Source of the DNA: Bdellovibrio svalbardensis
GTDB lineage: Bacteria; Bdellovibrionota; Bdellovibrionia; Bdellovibrionales; Bdellovibrionaceae
DNA: 64,000 nt
Assembly: GCF_029531655.1 (NCBI RefSeq)
Contig: NZ_JANRMI010000003.1
Span: forward strand, 124,001 to 188,000
Reading direction: 5' to 3'
Part shown: positions 33,689 through 43,170 of the stretch, piece after piece
Numbering within the stretch: position 1 is the stretch's first letter
How the letters are laid out: each line of letters begins with the position of its first letter
Made by a program: the position numbers and the translations under genes
The notes under the pieces: generated by a model
The model's input: only the letters and a program-made list of their open reading frames with translations
Databases searched by the model: none
What the model was told of the DNA's origin: nothing

Positions 33689-36600
33689 TTAGTTCTTTAT
33701 ACAAGTATAGAACTCAGGAGCCGCCGCCGATAGTGGATCGTCCCCAAGGATCTGTGTTCTTGTATATCCAGATGGACACGTCGAAGAAGGAACAACACCA
33801 CGACATGCCGTACTTCCCCGCGAAGTGTAGTAACCACAGTGAGTGCCTGGTGGATTGAAATCGGACCACAAGGTTCCATTGCAATACTCCATAACATTGT
33901 CCGTGGAATTATAACGAGTCGTTCCTTTTTTCGAGCTATCGCATGTAGAAGAGTCAGAACCCACCCGAACTCCACCATTGACGTCGAGAACTGCCACCGG
34001 AGCTGACAGGCCAATGCCGACATAACCTGATCCAGAAGTGTTCATCAAAATATTTCCATTTGTTCCGGTCCCATTTCCAACACCTGCTGAGATGGTAATA
34101 TTGCCACCATTGCCATTCGAAACACCCGCTCCTGACGTAATTGAGACGGACCCACCATTGCGCGCTGTCGCAGTGGTCGTTGCACCTGATGAGGCCGTGA
34201 TACCAATAGATCCCCCAACCCCATCAATGGGTGTCCCACCCGCAATACTCACTCCGCCAGCACCTCCCGAAATACTTCCTCCCGCGCCACCTCTTATCGT
34301 CATACCTAGCCCTATGGAGGTTGTCCCTCCGGAAGCACCGACGAAGTGAAGAGGATAGGAGGTTCCAGGTGTCTCACAAACTCGGCACGCCGAACCGCCA
34401 CATGTTGCCAGTGAGGTTCCTGTTCCTGTGGGTCCTAAATCATTCCATGAAGACGGGCAAGTGGCCATAATAGTTCGCACACCCATCGGTAGAGAGGTGG
34501 CCGATGCAGGGCTTTGACAAGATGAAAAATTGATACCATCATATCCCGCCATAGCCGTACCAATGCCCTGGCCTAAATTGCTCCATCCTGTCGGACAGTT
34601 TTCCATCAGCATAATAGAACTTGCTGATATCAAACTCGCGTCCGTAGGGCTTTGACACATGCGACAGCTAGTACCGTTGCAAGTCGCATATCCAGTACCT
34701 GCGCCGGTCGATCCGTTGTCAGTCCATCCCGTAGGACAGGAGGCCATAACCACCACGGAACCTCCGGGAATTGCGGCACCCATGAAGGAAACCCAGCTAG
34801 ACCCGTTGCACGTCTCTAGAAGTGAAGTCGTTGAGCTAAAGCGAATCGCTCCAGCAATGGCACTCGAACAAGTGGTTGAATCATCACTCACACGAACTGA
34901 GCCTGCCACATCCAACTTCGTAGCTGGAGTTGTCGTTCCAATACCAACTTTGCCTGTGTTGTAATAGATATCGGATCCCGTCGACGTCCATTGTGAACTT
35001 GTGGGGATCGTCGAGTTACAAATAATTCCAGTGGCGGAACTATTTGCCACGCACATTTTATCTCCGACCAATCCGCCGGTTCCTAATAGAGGAATATTCC
35101 CGGCGGTAGCACCTGTGTCCACTGTCGCGGAAGTTCCCAAACCTAAATTTGTGCGAGCACCTGCCGCCGTTGTGGCGCCAGTACCACCATTGATAACGGC
35201 AAGAGTTCCAGTGACATCTGTTGAAGCATTAATAAGGGCATTCACCCAGTTTGTACCGTCATAGCGAAGGACCTGGCCCGCAGCATAGGCCGCAGGGGAA
35301 ATGGTTTTGCCTTTGATCTTATCAACACTTGTTGCGTTGTATGCTCCGCTCACGTCGCCAGAAAAAGCTGTAGCCGTTCCAAGCTTGTTGTTGAAAGTAT
35401 TCCAGTCGGTGGAACTTAAATAACCGTTTGTCGTGGTGTCAGCTTGAGAGATCGTCAAATTCGGCGTCGTACCGCCAGAAGAAGATAACGGGGCACTTGC
35501 CGTGACGGAAGTCACGCCACCAACCGCTCCATCGCCAATAGCCACCCATGCTGATCCAGTATCACGATAAAGAGTGTTATTATCAGAAGCGATATAAAGT
35601 TGTCCCGCAGTTCCAAACGCAGGACGAGCCGCCAAAGTTCCGGCTTGAATGCTGGGAGTACCCCCCAGATTTTGAATTCCGTCGGTAATGCCATAGCCAC
35701 TTAACGTTGTTGGTTTGCCAGAAGTGATCTTAGCCCAATCCAAATTTGGAATATCCGTCGCAGATAAAGTGGTTCCGCTTGTCACACGCCCCTGAGCATC
35801 GGTGGTGACTTTAGTATATGTTCCTGCTGTGCCTGTATTTTTCAAAGTCACAGTACCTGCGTTGGACATCGTCGCGTCGCCACTCACAGAGACGGGGACA
35901 TATTGAGTTGAACCATCATAGACCAGGAACTGCGCTGATGTGGGAGCAGTCCCTGAAACAGCAATGCCTTTGACTTTGTCCACGCTCATTGTCGCGGAAG
36001 TGCCACTGACATCGCCGCTGAATGTTGAAGAGGTTCCAAGTTTATTATTGAAAGCATCGTAATCCGCTTTAGAGATCAAACCCGCAGTCACGCTGCTTGT
36101 TGAAGCCATGGGGATATTCAAGGTATGGGCTGTGCCTGATGAGGACCAGGTAGGGGCTGTTCCTGAGGTTCCCGGTGTAGCAAAGGTCTGAGTGTTTCCG
36201 GTCAAGCCGTTGAAAGATGTGAGACCCGCACCACTGGCAGCAAAGGTCGTCCAAGCCGTGCCATTACAATATTCGACGTTGCCACCATTGTAACGAATCG
36301 CACCGGCAATACCTGCAGCGCAGGCTGTGACATCCGTACCAACCCGAATGGCGCCGGCGATATCCAGTTTCGTGACCGGGGAGTTGGTTCCGACGCCCAC
36401 ATTTCCTGAAGAACGATAGACGTCTGAACCGCTGATGGACCAAATGCCAACATCACTTCCCAGTTTCACTGCTGTCACAGCACCATCCGCAATTTTCGCT
36501 GTCGTTACTGCATTATTAGAAATAGTTGCAGCCACGGAGCCAGAACCCGAAGCGGTCACATCTCCAGTTAGGGCTGTGATTGTTCCGCCGGAACTATCTG

Positions 36601-37774
36601 CGGGGGCCCATTTTGTCCCGTTATATTGCAGGATCTGACCTGATGTGGGGGCTGTTGAATCTACTGTGATGCCTTTGATTTTATCCACGCTCACGGCACC
36701 GATGGAGCCGCTGACGTCACCGGCAACGCTGACGTTGATGGCTTGGCACTGGAAGTTTCCGCTGACGGAATTCCAGTACATGGTCTGACTTTGAGTGCAG
36801 GAAGCCGAAGCCACATAGCCATTGAAGGCCGACTGAGTCAAATACGTTCCCAGCTGAGCGCCGAGACCCGAAACATCGGCGACAGCAATCGTGCTGCCAC
36901 CCCAACTTGTTCCGTTAAATTTAAGGAAGTCTCCGGAGGCAGGGGCGGTTGCGCTGACTGAGACTCCCTGAAGTTTCGCAACTGTGGGGCCGGGGTAGGA
37001 ACCTGTCAGATCGCCGCTCGCACTGCCTGTGGGAGCACGGGGATCCGTGAAGCGTGAGTCATTTCCTGCGGCGACGGTTCCCGCCGTCGTGCCAACACTG
37101 ATTCCCACAGTCACGTTCCCGGTGCCGGTGACTGTGATGGGAGCTGTGCCTGATATAGAGCTTACAACTCCAGAACCGCCTTGGTCGGTCACGCAAATGA
37201 AGCTTGTTCCGTCATAACTCAAAATTTTTCCGGCACTGTTACAATCTGGCACGAGATTTTTTTGAATGAAATCGCTCGCGGTTTTATCGCCCAGGGTCTG
37301 AGCCGACTTTGCCACCATCGCATAAGGCACGGAGTGAATAACTGCATCAGGTGAAATTTGTTTCCAACCTACACCATCATGAAATTGGACTTTCAAAACT
37401 CGACCATCATCCACAAGGGGACTATAGGTCGCTCCTCCGCTGCAGTTTATGGAACTGGAGTTTGCAAAGGATTGTTCCAAATTAAATAGAGGATTCGCCG
37501 GAAAAAGCTTGGTTCCACCACCGATGGAGACATCAAAAACCCCATTGGAATTGACCATGTTAATACCATCGACCTGTTCTCTGTAGATGACGCAGGACCC
37601 GTTCGGATTGGCAATTTCAAATAGAAAGCTGACGTTATTGTGTTCCAGTGGTGTTCCATCGGATTTGAGAATGCGTCCCTGGTAAGTTAACGATCCGAGG
37701 TTAGCCAATGCCGGCTGTGCCAGCAGAATAGAAAAGAGAAGATGAAAAAAAGGAACATTCAGGAACTTTTTCAT
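33689..37774 (-). CDS. Giant modular surface fibre, MAT-like (mosaic adhesive trimer)
   Basis: A 1361-residue exported protein (signal peptide about 1-24, cleavage after ALA). The N-terminal domain starts LTYQGRILKSDGTPLEHNNV, as in many Bdellovibrio surface fibres. The shaft alternates copies of KIKGITVDSTAPTSGQILQYNGTKW (at least four variants), GVGTNSPVTKLDIAGAIRVG modules with C...EYCNGTAW (three variants), and GDVSG-type linkers. Residues about 1010-1140 hold three cysteine-rich repeats (MASCPTGWTDNG...CNGTSCRMCQSP), then a Gly-rich beta region and a final CNGTLW cap. This mosaic, phage-tail-like order matches the MAT proteins that B. bacteriovorus uses in prey recognition. Trimer formation and ligand are inferred. 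Confidence 0.8.
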   Translation of the reverse strand: MKKFLNVPFFHLLFSILLAQPALANLGSLTYQGRILKSDGTPLEHNNVSFLFEIANPNGSCVIYREQVDGINMVNSNGVFDVSIGGGTKLFPANPLFNLEQSFANSSSINCSGGATYSPLVDDGRVLKVQFHDGVGWKQISPDAVIHSVPYAMVAKSAQTLGDKTASDFIQKNLVPDCNSAGKILSYDGTSFICVTDQGGSGVVSSISGTAPITVTGTGNVTVGISVGTTAGTVAAGNDSRFTDPRAPTGSASGDLTGSYPGPTVAKLQGVSVSATAPASGDFLKFNGTSWGGSTIAVADVSGLGAQLGTYLTQSAFNGYVASASCTQSQTMYWNSVSGNFQCQAINVSVAGDVSGSIGAVSVDKIKGITVDSTAPTSGQILQYNGTKWAPADSSGGTITALTGDVTASGSGSVAATISNNAVTTAKIADGAVTAVKLGSDVGIWSISGSDVYRSSGNVGVGTNSPVTKLDIAGAIRVGTDVTACAAGIAGAIRYNGGNVEYCNGTAWTTFAASGAGLTSFNGLTGNTQTFATPGTSGTAPTWSSSGTAHTLNIPMASTSSVTAGLISKADYDAFNNKLGTSSTFSGDVSGTSATMSVDKVKGIAVSGTAPTSAQFLVYDGSTQYVPVSVSGDATMSNAGTVTLKNTGTAGTYTKVTTDAQGRVTSGTTLSATDIPNLDWAKITSGKPTTLSGYGITDGIQNLGGTPSIQAGTLAARPAFGTAGQLYIASDNNTLYRDTGSAWVAIGDGAVGGVTSVTASAPLSSSGGTTPNLTISQADTTTNGYLSSTDWNTFNNKLGTATAFSGDVSGAYNATSVDKIKGKTISPAAYAAGQVLRYDGTNWVNALINASTDVTGTLAVINGGTGATTAAGARTNLGLGTSATVDTGATAGNIPLLGTGGLVGDKMCVANSSATGIICNSTIPTSSQWTSTGSDIYYNTGKVGIGTTTPATKLDVAGSVRVSDDSTTCSSAIAGAIRFSSTTSLLETCNGSSWVSFMGAAIPGGSVVVMASCPTGWTDNGSTGAGTGYATCNGTSCRMCQSPTDASLISASSIMLMENCPTGWSNLGQGIGTAMAGYDGINFSSCQSPASATSLPMGVRTIMATCPSSWNDLGPTGTGTSLATCGGSACRVCETPGTSYPLHFVGASGGTTSIGLGMTIRGGAGGSISGGAGGVSIAGGTPIDGVGGSIGITASSGATTTATARNGGSVSITSGAGVSNGNGGNITISAGVGNGTGTNGNILMNTSGSGYVGIGLSAPVAVLDVNGGVRVGSDSSTCDSSKKGTTRYNSTDNVMEYCNGTLWSDFNPPGTHCGYYTSRGSTACRGVVPSSTCPSGYTRTQILGDDPLSAAAPEFYTCIKN

Positions 37775-37965
37775 GACATACGCATCGGAATAAATCGTTT
37801 AAAACTTAGCCAATCTCTTAGATATTCATGAAAATTGTGTTGCTCGATATTTTAATGCATTCAATATTCCTCACTATCGAGCAAGTTTACGAATATGATT
37901 TAATTCTCATTTTTTGTCGCAATCTTTTTTAGGGTTTGAGAGGTGGTACCCTACACATATGTAAA

Positions 37966-39033
37966 CTACAGGCCCGCCTTCAAATTGACGGTCACACCGG
38001 GTTTTTGAAATTGAAAACTCTTGGTCTTTTTAAATTTGTTGGTGATGTCACCAACGAGGTCATAGTTTTTAACCAAGGTGATTTTCTTCACACTAGCGTT
38101 TTTACGAAAATCCAGCTTTGGCAATTGCACCCACACAAGGTTGGGGGCCACGGAGCTTTCGTAAAAGTAAATTCCCTTGGTTAGATCCGCAACCACACGC
38201 CAACGTGTAGGCGAAATATTAGGTCGGGCGGGATCGGAAGTGCCGAACGGCTGCGAAACATTTCGAATCACGCTCAGAACACCCGCGACAGCTTCGCGAT
38301 AGTCTTGTGGTTCTGGTAAATGCTCTGAGTAAAACGCAGCTCGCACAAAGCGGTCTGCCGCATCTGTCGTACCTGGTAAATCCTTACTTCCACCAAAACC
38401 CTTATACTGCTTCAACCCAGCAAGTTGCTGATCAAAAGGAGGAGAGTTCGTCATCACTCTGTAATCTTTGTCGTGATAGATTTTCACTTCGCCCTTAATG
38501 TATTCAATAACGGCAGTGTCACCGGTTCTATCCGAAATCGCCAAGTGGACAGTCCCTTCCTTTCGTCCTCCGACAGTTTCAATAGCTCCCGTAAGAACTT
38601 GAAATGGTGTCTTCTCCATTGATGCAATGGCCTCGGCGACGGTTTGGAAGTTGTCTAAATAGTACTGAGCCCAAAGACTCACGGCCAAGCCCGGCATCTT
38701 TTGATTGCGGGTCCCAAAATCACTTTCAGTTAGATAAAGAATGTTGGCCACAAGGCCTTTTTCATTCAGACCGTCAGCCGTTCCAACGTCGTAGGAAGTT
38801 AAAACAACACTTCCATATTTTGAGGTCCACTTCAAAGAGTTGTCGCCCGCCAGCCCGTCGCGCGCAATCCCGCGTGGAAACAACCACATATTGCTGCCGG
38901 GGTCTTCAAGCCAATCCATGCTTCGCCCGACGATCACATCTTGCTTCTGATTTTTTCCAATAGACACAAACCGCGAACATGGGAATGCAGGAATCGCCAC
39001 CAGCAAAGACATAAGAATATAAAGTGTTTTCAT
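37966..39033 (-). CDS. Exported Ntn-type amide hydrolase (choloylglycine hydrolase family)
   Basis: About 355 residues with a signal peptide whose cleavage (after AFP near residue 19) exposes CSRFVSIGKN; the N-terminal Cys would be the nucleophile, as in bile salt hydrolases and penicillin V acylases. Downstream family parts are VIVGRSMDWLEDPGSNMWLFPRG, DGLNEKGLVANILYL, and MTNSPPFDQQLA with the conserved Asn. It cleaves linear amides; the natural substrate is unknown and could be a quorum-type acyl amide or a peptide-like compound. The ATG at 39033 is preferred over a TTG two codons earlier. Confidence 0.88.
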   Translation of the reverse strand: MKTLYILMSLLVAIPAFPCSRFVSIGKNQKQDVIVGRSMDWLEDPGSNMWLFPRGIARDGLAGDNSLKWTSKYGSVVLTSYDVGTADGLNEKGLVANILYLTESDFGTRNQKMPGLAVSLWAQYYLDNFQTVAEAIASMEKTPFQVLTGAIETVGGRKEGTVHLAISDRTGDTAVIEYIKGEVKIYHDKDYRVMTNSPPFDQQLAGLKQYKGFGGSKDLPGTTDAADRFVRAAFYSEHLPEPQDYREAVAGVLSVIRNVSQPFGTSDPARPNISPTRWRVVADLTKGIYFYESSVAPNLVWVQLPKLDFRKNASVKKITLVKNYDLVGDITNKFKKTKSFQFQKPGVTVNLKAGL

Positions 39034-39091
39034 AAGCAAAATTTAGCCTGAATAGGCTGCGCTTACTGCTTTATTTTAAATGTATTTTGAT

Positions 39092-39129
39092 CTCGCCCCG
39101 TCAGTCGACAAGGGCGAGTTTCTTTTTTT
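39092..39129 (+). terminator. Terminator-like hairpin facing against the neighbouring genes
   Basis: Stem CTCGCCC / GGGCGAG (39092-39098 and 39112-39118) followed on the plus strand by TTTCTTTTTTT. Both flanking genes are on the minus strand, where the hairpin lacks a T-run, so it would stop a plus-strand transcript. Confidence 0.5.
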
Positions 39130-39131
39130 GT

Positions 39132-39746
39132 TTAACGAAATACAATATTTTTTGAATCAGTAGGAAGGTAGCGAACTTCGCTGTAACCGTCATGAGTCAC
39201 GAGAGTTGAACAAGTGAATCCTTGAAAGGTTTCAATGTTTGAATGTCCTGCAACTCCCATTTTAATTTGATGTTCAAAACAGATAGTTCCCTTTGTTTTG
39301 TGAATTCCGATCTTCACAAGTTTGAACTCTCCATAGACCTTATTTTGGTTAGAACATTGACTATTTGGATAGAAACCAGAGCCCCATCTATAAACATTCC
39401 CCGTCATGGTTTTCGCGAAATAGTCATCGTCCGCGGCAATCGCAGCGTTTTCAACATTTGCGAGCATCATGACATCGTAAGAGCTCAGCAAAGATCCAAG
39501 CTCAGAGTTTTCAAAATCAGTTCCCACAATGGGCAACTTCTCCATCGCTGATGAAACTGGAAAGCTGTTGGAATATCCAAAGCACAGTCCTTGCGCGGAG
39601 CCTCCGTTGGGACCAAGCCAACCACCGATGGCACCACCGATAATGCCGCCGACTGCGGATCCGCTTTCATCAGTTCTGGCAAAGCCTTGAGTGCCCATGA
39701 AAACTATGATGATACCGATTAATGATTTAGTTAGTTTAGACGACAT
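39132..39746 (-). CDS. Exported glycine-rich protein of unknown function
   Basis: A 204-residue protein with a signal peptide (about residues 1-23, ending GFA) followed by a Gly-rich helix-like segment (AVGGIIGGAIGGWLGPNGGS) typical of small outer-membrane glycine-zipper regions. The rest is a soluble domain with several cysteines (LCFGYS, SQCSNQ, TICFEHQ, FTCSTL) that could form disulfides. AAGGAG precedes the ATG. It is upstream of the Ntn hydrolase on the same strand, about 100 bases apart. No family recognised. Confidence 0.68.
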   Translation of the reverse strand: MSSKLTKSLIGIIIVFMGTQGFARTDESGSAVGGIIGGAIGGWLGPNGGSAQGLCFGYSNSFPVSSAMEKLPIVGTDFENSELGSLLSSYDVMMLANVENAAIAADDDYFAKTMTGNVYRWGSGFYPNSQCSNQNKVYGEFKLVKIGIHKTKGTICFEHQIKMGVAGHSNIETFQGFTCSTLVTHDGYSEVRYLPTDSKNIVFR

Positions 39747-40027
39747 AGAAACTCCTTGTGCGAATTGATGAACTAAAATTCCGCGCTTAGACTGATCAAT
39801 TTTTTAAGTCCGGGAGTTTTGCGAGTCTTAAAATGAAAGCTTCACCGCGAGGGTTACTTATTTAACTCAAAGTCGGTGCGAACTAGATTACATATGGAAA
39901 ATGTATAAATTTGAAAAAGCCGCCTAGAAGTTCGACAGCGCTCTATATTAACTTACCTAAGCCTTTCCGTAGGATTGTAAATAACTAATTGTTTGCGAGA
40001 AAACTGGCCTTATGATTCAATCTTCGG
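39747..40027. other. 281-base divergent intergenic region
   Basis: It holds the upstream regions of the glycine-rich exported protein (minus) and the glycosyltransferase fusion (plus). AT-rich stretches around 39890-39910 and 39945-39990 are promoter candidates, but no box is convincing. No repeat, tRNA or small gene is visible. Confidence 0.5.
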
Positions 40028-41566
40028 ATGAATACAAGTTCAACTGCACTCATTTCAATCGTCAAAACTGACAACCAGATTGAATTCAATCGGGTCACGG
40101 AAGGCCTGCGCAAGCAGTATGCATTGAAATTTAATTTCGACATTGTCGCTGCTGCAAATATAGATTTCCAGGATCTGTTCAAGAAATATGAACGACTCAT
40201 TTTTGTTTCGGTGAACTGTCTGATACGCCCTGATACGCCGAACTTACTGCAAGTTGTGCCTGCTGGAAAAATTGGGCTCATCAACTTGAGACCATTTGTC
40301 TCTACCCCGTTTGAATACTATAGCTCTGATGTGATGATCTTTGATCGCTGCCATGGATTTATCTTCGATCACATTGACGCTGACATAGGCACCTTGGATT
40401 TCGATAGGGCTTTATCCGCACTCCTTCCCAAGTTTCCTCTTCCAGTGGAAGAGCTTGGGATCAGCTTCAATCGTCAAAATATTATGGATTCGAAGATTCA
40501 AGATGATCGTCTGCAATCTTATATTGTGAACTACAAGAACTTAGAAACGATTCCTGGCCACCCCCAATCCAATGGAGTTTTAGAATTTATAAATCAGGAC
40601 CTCGCCACCTGGAATTCCCGAGCGCCAAGCTACACTCCCCATAAAGTTATCAAAGTCTCAATGAATGGCGGCTTGGGTGATCATATCGACGCAGAGCCGG
40701 TACTTCGTGAGATCCGCTGTCTTTATCCAGAAGCCCGCTTGGTAGTGCGCTCTACCTGGCCGGAACTTTTTGAAAATCTGCCTTACGAGGTGGAAACTTT
40801 AGATCGCTGGAACGGTCCAGATGTAAACGCCTCTCTTGAATTCCTCACCTACCCGTTGCAGCACGAGAAAGAATCCAGGCCTCTGAATCCAGCTTTTTCT
40901 CACACCACAGACTATTGCTCTATAAATGCTCTTGGTCGCATTTTGCCTCCTGAGAAAAAACAAATCACTCTTGGTTACAAAAAAGATGATCTAGAGGCTG
41001 TACTGAAATTGATTCCCACAACAGTGGATCTTTCTAAAGCCATCTGCATTCATCCAGGCTTGAGTTGGCCGAACCGAACCTTGAATGAAAATACCTGGTT
41101 TGAATTTATCGCGGGCTTGCCACAGGACCGTCCAGTAATTTTGATCGGACAATCCAATTCCAATACTTCGGGAGTTATGACATTCAAGGCTCCCACTCAT
41201 GTTATCGACTTAAGACAGAAATTAAGCTTAAAGCAAACTTTGGCTCTACTGGATAAATCATTTATGTTGGTCACCAACGACACCGGAACTTTGCACTTGG
41301 CTGGTGCTACAGACATATGGATCGCCGCGTTTTTTAGCGCAAGGCACTCCGCTTTTGTATGGCCCTATCGCAACCAAACACAGAACTATAAAACGATTGA
41401 ACTCAATTCAAGGCCCCATTGCTGGCCTTGCACCATGAATAGGCCCCAAACCCACGGTTCCGAATCTCAATTAACCCAGTGTACGAACTGGGAAAACAAA
41501 CTTTGCTGTCACCCCAATTCAAAGTTGATGCTGGAAAAAATTCAGATAGCTGTTAGTTCACATTAA
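40028..41566 (+). CDS. Two-part protein: unknown N-terminal domain fused to a GT9 glycosyltransferase
   Basis: A 512-residue protein. Residues 1-185 form an alpha/beta domain with an opening ISIVKTDNQIEFNRVTEGL and a later ERLIFVSVNCLIRPDTPNLL, a pattern like the GT-A half of family 8-type enzymes (an aspartate-containing sugar-nucleotide motif is not certain). Residues 210-510 are a GT9 domain: KVSMNGGLGDHIDAEPVLREI, CIHPGLSWPNRTLNENTW, PVILIGQSNS and LVTNDTGTLHLAGATDIW. Cysteines cluster at the end (HCWPCT, QCTNWENKLCC). The fusion suggests one protein adding two sugars, or a scaffold. It is alone on its strand, 57 bases before the next gene. Confidence 0.72.
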   Translation: MNTSSTALISIVKTDNQIEFNRVTEGLRKQYALKFNFDIVAAANIDFQDLFKKYERLIFVSVNCLIRPDTPNLLQVVPAGKIGLINLRPFVSTPFEYYSSDVMIFDRCHGFIFDHIDADIGTLDFDRALSALLPKFPLPVEELGISFNRQNIMDSKIQDDRLQSYIVNYKNLETIPGHPQSNGVLEFINQDLATWNSRAPSYTPHKVIKVSMNGGLGDHIDAEPVLREIRCLYPEARLVVRSTWPELFENLPYEVETLDRWNGPDVNASLEFLTYPLQHEKESRPLNPAFSHTTDYCSINALGRILPPEKKQITLGYKKDDLEAVLKLIPTTVDLSKAICIHPGLSWPNRTLNENTWFEFIAGLPQDRPVILIGQSNSNTSGVMTFKAPTHVIDLRQKLSLKQTLALLDKSFMLVTNDTGTLHLAGATDIWIAAFFSARHSAFVWPYRNQTQNYKTIELNSRPHCWPCTMNRPQTHGSESQLTQCTNWENKLCCHPNSKLMLEKIQIAVSSH

Positions 41567-41626
41567 CACCCCCAAATCTGGACCCGTTGTGAATTCTTAG
41601 AGACAATTGGTGCAGGAGGCGTCGTG

Positions 41627-43090
41627 ATGATACTGATCCATTTGAGATTTCTTTTGCCACTTTTTCTGACTGTTCTGCTGAATCCGGTTATTGAATCCCT
41701 CGCTTCACAACCAAAAAACAAGCCCGTAAGCAGCCCACTGCTTAGCGGAATCGAGCAGGTCACGAAGGACTTGAACAACTCCAAGGTTTTCAATCCGAAA
41801 ACCTGCCCCACATATATCAACAACACTACGGATTATCTTTTTCTTCAGCCCGCAGATCATTTTCTTCCAAAAGCTCCCGAAGAGATTGAGTACTTCAAAG
41901 CCCATGGCACAGAGCTGATCAAAAAAATATTTCTAATCCGGGTGAAACTGCGCGAACTCCTGCAGGAGTATGACAAAAATAATGAACTCTCTAATGAATG
42001 TGTTTTGAAAATGCGCGAGGGCACACAGTACGCGCGATTCACGGAGGAGTATCTGCTGGAGTGGCTTGTACACGAAAAGGTTGTTGCTTTTAAGGATGCC
42101 CCCATTCTTGGTGGCGATGAGCCTTTTGTCTTACGCAATCCGAAATTCAGCGAACTGAAACTTCAAGCGGGTGATGTGATGCTCATTCGTGGAGTCAGTT
42201 TTGTCTCTGCCATGATTGCTCGTATTGGTGATGAAGAAGGAAACTTTTCACACATGGCCATTGTCGCCGAGGACGGCCAAGGGGGGCTTCATGTCGTCGA
42301 GTCCTTGATCCAATACGGCGTCATCGTCACTCCTTTAGAGAAATGGCGCCAGGCTCATGATTCCCGTGTTGCCTTGTTTCGCCATCCTGACATGGAACTC
42401 AGTCATCGAGCGGCCCGCATTGCCTACGACTGGAGCCTGACTCATCCTGACTATGATTTTGCGATGGATGATAGCAACTACGACAAGGTCTTCTGTGCGG
42501 AAGTCATCAGATACGCCTATGACAAAGCTTCCAATGGCGCACTGATCGTTCCTAAATTTCGAAGTCATGTGAGTAAATTCAAAGGCGGCCCGTATCCAAA
42601 ATCTTTGGGTGTTACTAAGGATACGTTGTTTACTCCCTACGATATCGAAGTCGATCCCCGCTTTGATTTTGTGGCTGAAGGGAAATATTATCCAGCTCTT
42701 CGCCAGGTGCGAATGCAGGATTCAATCTTACAAAGTATTTACTCCTGGATGATTGAAAAGAACTATACCTTCTATGGATCAGCCAGTGTCACCGCGCAAT
42801 CTTATGCAGGAAAGGCCATTCGCTATCTTGGATTTATGAAAGAGGACTTCCCCACCTATATGCCGATTGAAACAATGCAGTCGGTGATTCAGTTTCAGAC
42901 TATTGCTGAATTGCTGGAGGCCAACCTGTATGCGAAGGAAGACGCTTATTATAAAGCTCATGGGTACTTGCCATCATTTCAGGAAATGATGGTTGCTAAC
43001 GATGCTTATCGACGTGAGGACTGCCTTCATTATCAGAAGAAGGAATCGTCAAAGTTCCATTCGATTTTCAGAGGGAGCAGCTGTAATTAG
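41627..43090 (+). CDS. Exported YiiX/YebB-like NlpC/P60-type cysteine hydrolase
   Basis: A 487-residue protein with a signal peptide (about 1-24). Residues about 180-320 carry the permuted NlpC/P60 fold of the YiiX/YebB family (PF05708): GDVMLIRG, FSHMAIVAED with the His, and later DKVFCAEVIRYAYDKA with the Cys. These enzymes act on peptides or lipids at the envelope; the substrate is unknown. About 170 additional residues on each side are family-typical in Bdellovibrio-like members. ATG 41627 is preferred over GTG 41624 because AGGAGG (41614-41619) is seven bases from it. Confidence 0.83.
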   Translation: MILIHLRFLLPLFLTVLLNPVIESLASQPKNKPVSSPLLSGIEQVTKDLNNSKVFNPKTCPTYINNTTDYLFLQPADHFLPKAPEEIEYFKAHGTELIKKIFLIRVKLRELLQEYDKNNELSNECVLKMREGTQYARFTEEYLLEWLVHEKVVAFKDAPILGGDEPFVLRNPKFSELKLQAGDVMLIRGVSFVSAMIARIGDEEGNFSHMAIVAEDGQGGLHVVESLIQYGVIVTPLEKWRQAHDSRVALFRHPDMELSHRAARIAYDWSLTHPDYDFAMDDSNYDKVFCAEVIRYAYDKASNGALIVPKFRSHVSKFKGGPYPKSLGVTKDTLFTPYDIEVDPRFDFVAEGKYYPALRQVRMQDSILQSIYSWMIEKNYTFYGSASVTAQSYAGKAIRYLGFMKEDFPTYMPIETMQSVIQFQTIAELLEANLYAKEDAYYKAHGYLPSFQEMMVANDAYRREDCLHYQKKESSKFHSIFRGSSCN

Positions 43091-43120
43091 AGAGCAGGTT
43101 CTAACTTACTAATGCCAAGT

Positions 43121-43151
43121 CTCAAGGCCGACTTATTCAGTCAGCCTTGAG
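43121..43151. terminator. Long hairpin between two convergent genes
   Basis: Stem CTCAAGGC / GCCTTGAG continued by GACT / AGTC after one C/A mismatch, loop TATTC. A T-rich stretch starts five bases later (TCAATTTTGATTTTTT), so terminator function on the plus strand is plausible but not textbook. Confidence 0.55.
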
Positions 43152-43170
43152 TCAATTTTGATTTTTTGAA

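Noticed and set aside
33689-37774. Prophage tail gene
   Set aside because: No other phage genes are nearby, the protein has a signal peptide, and the mosaic order fits a chromosomal surface fibre.
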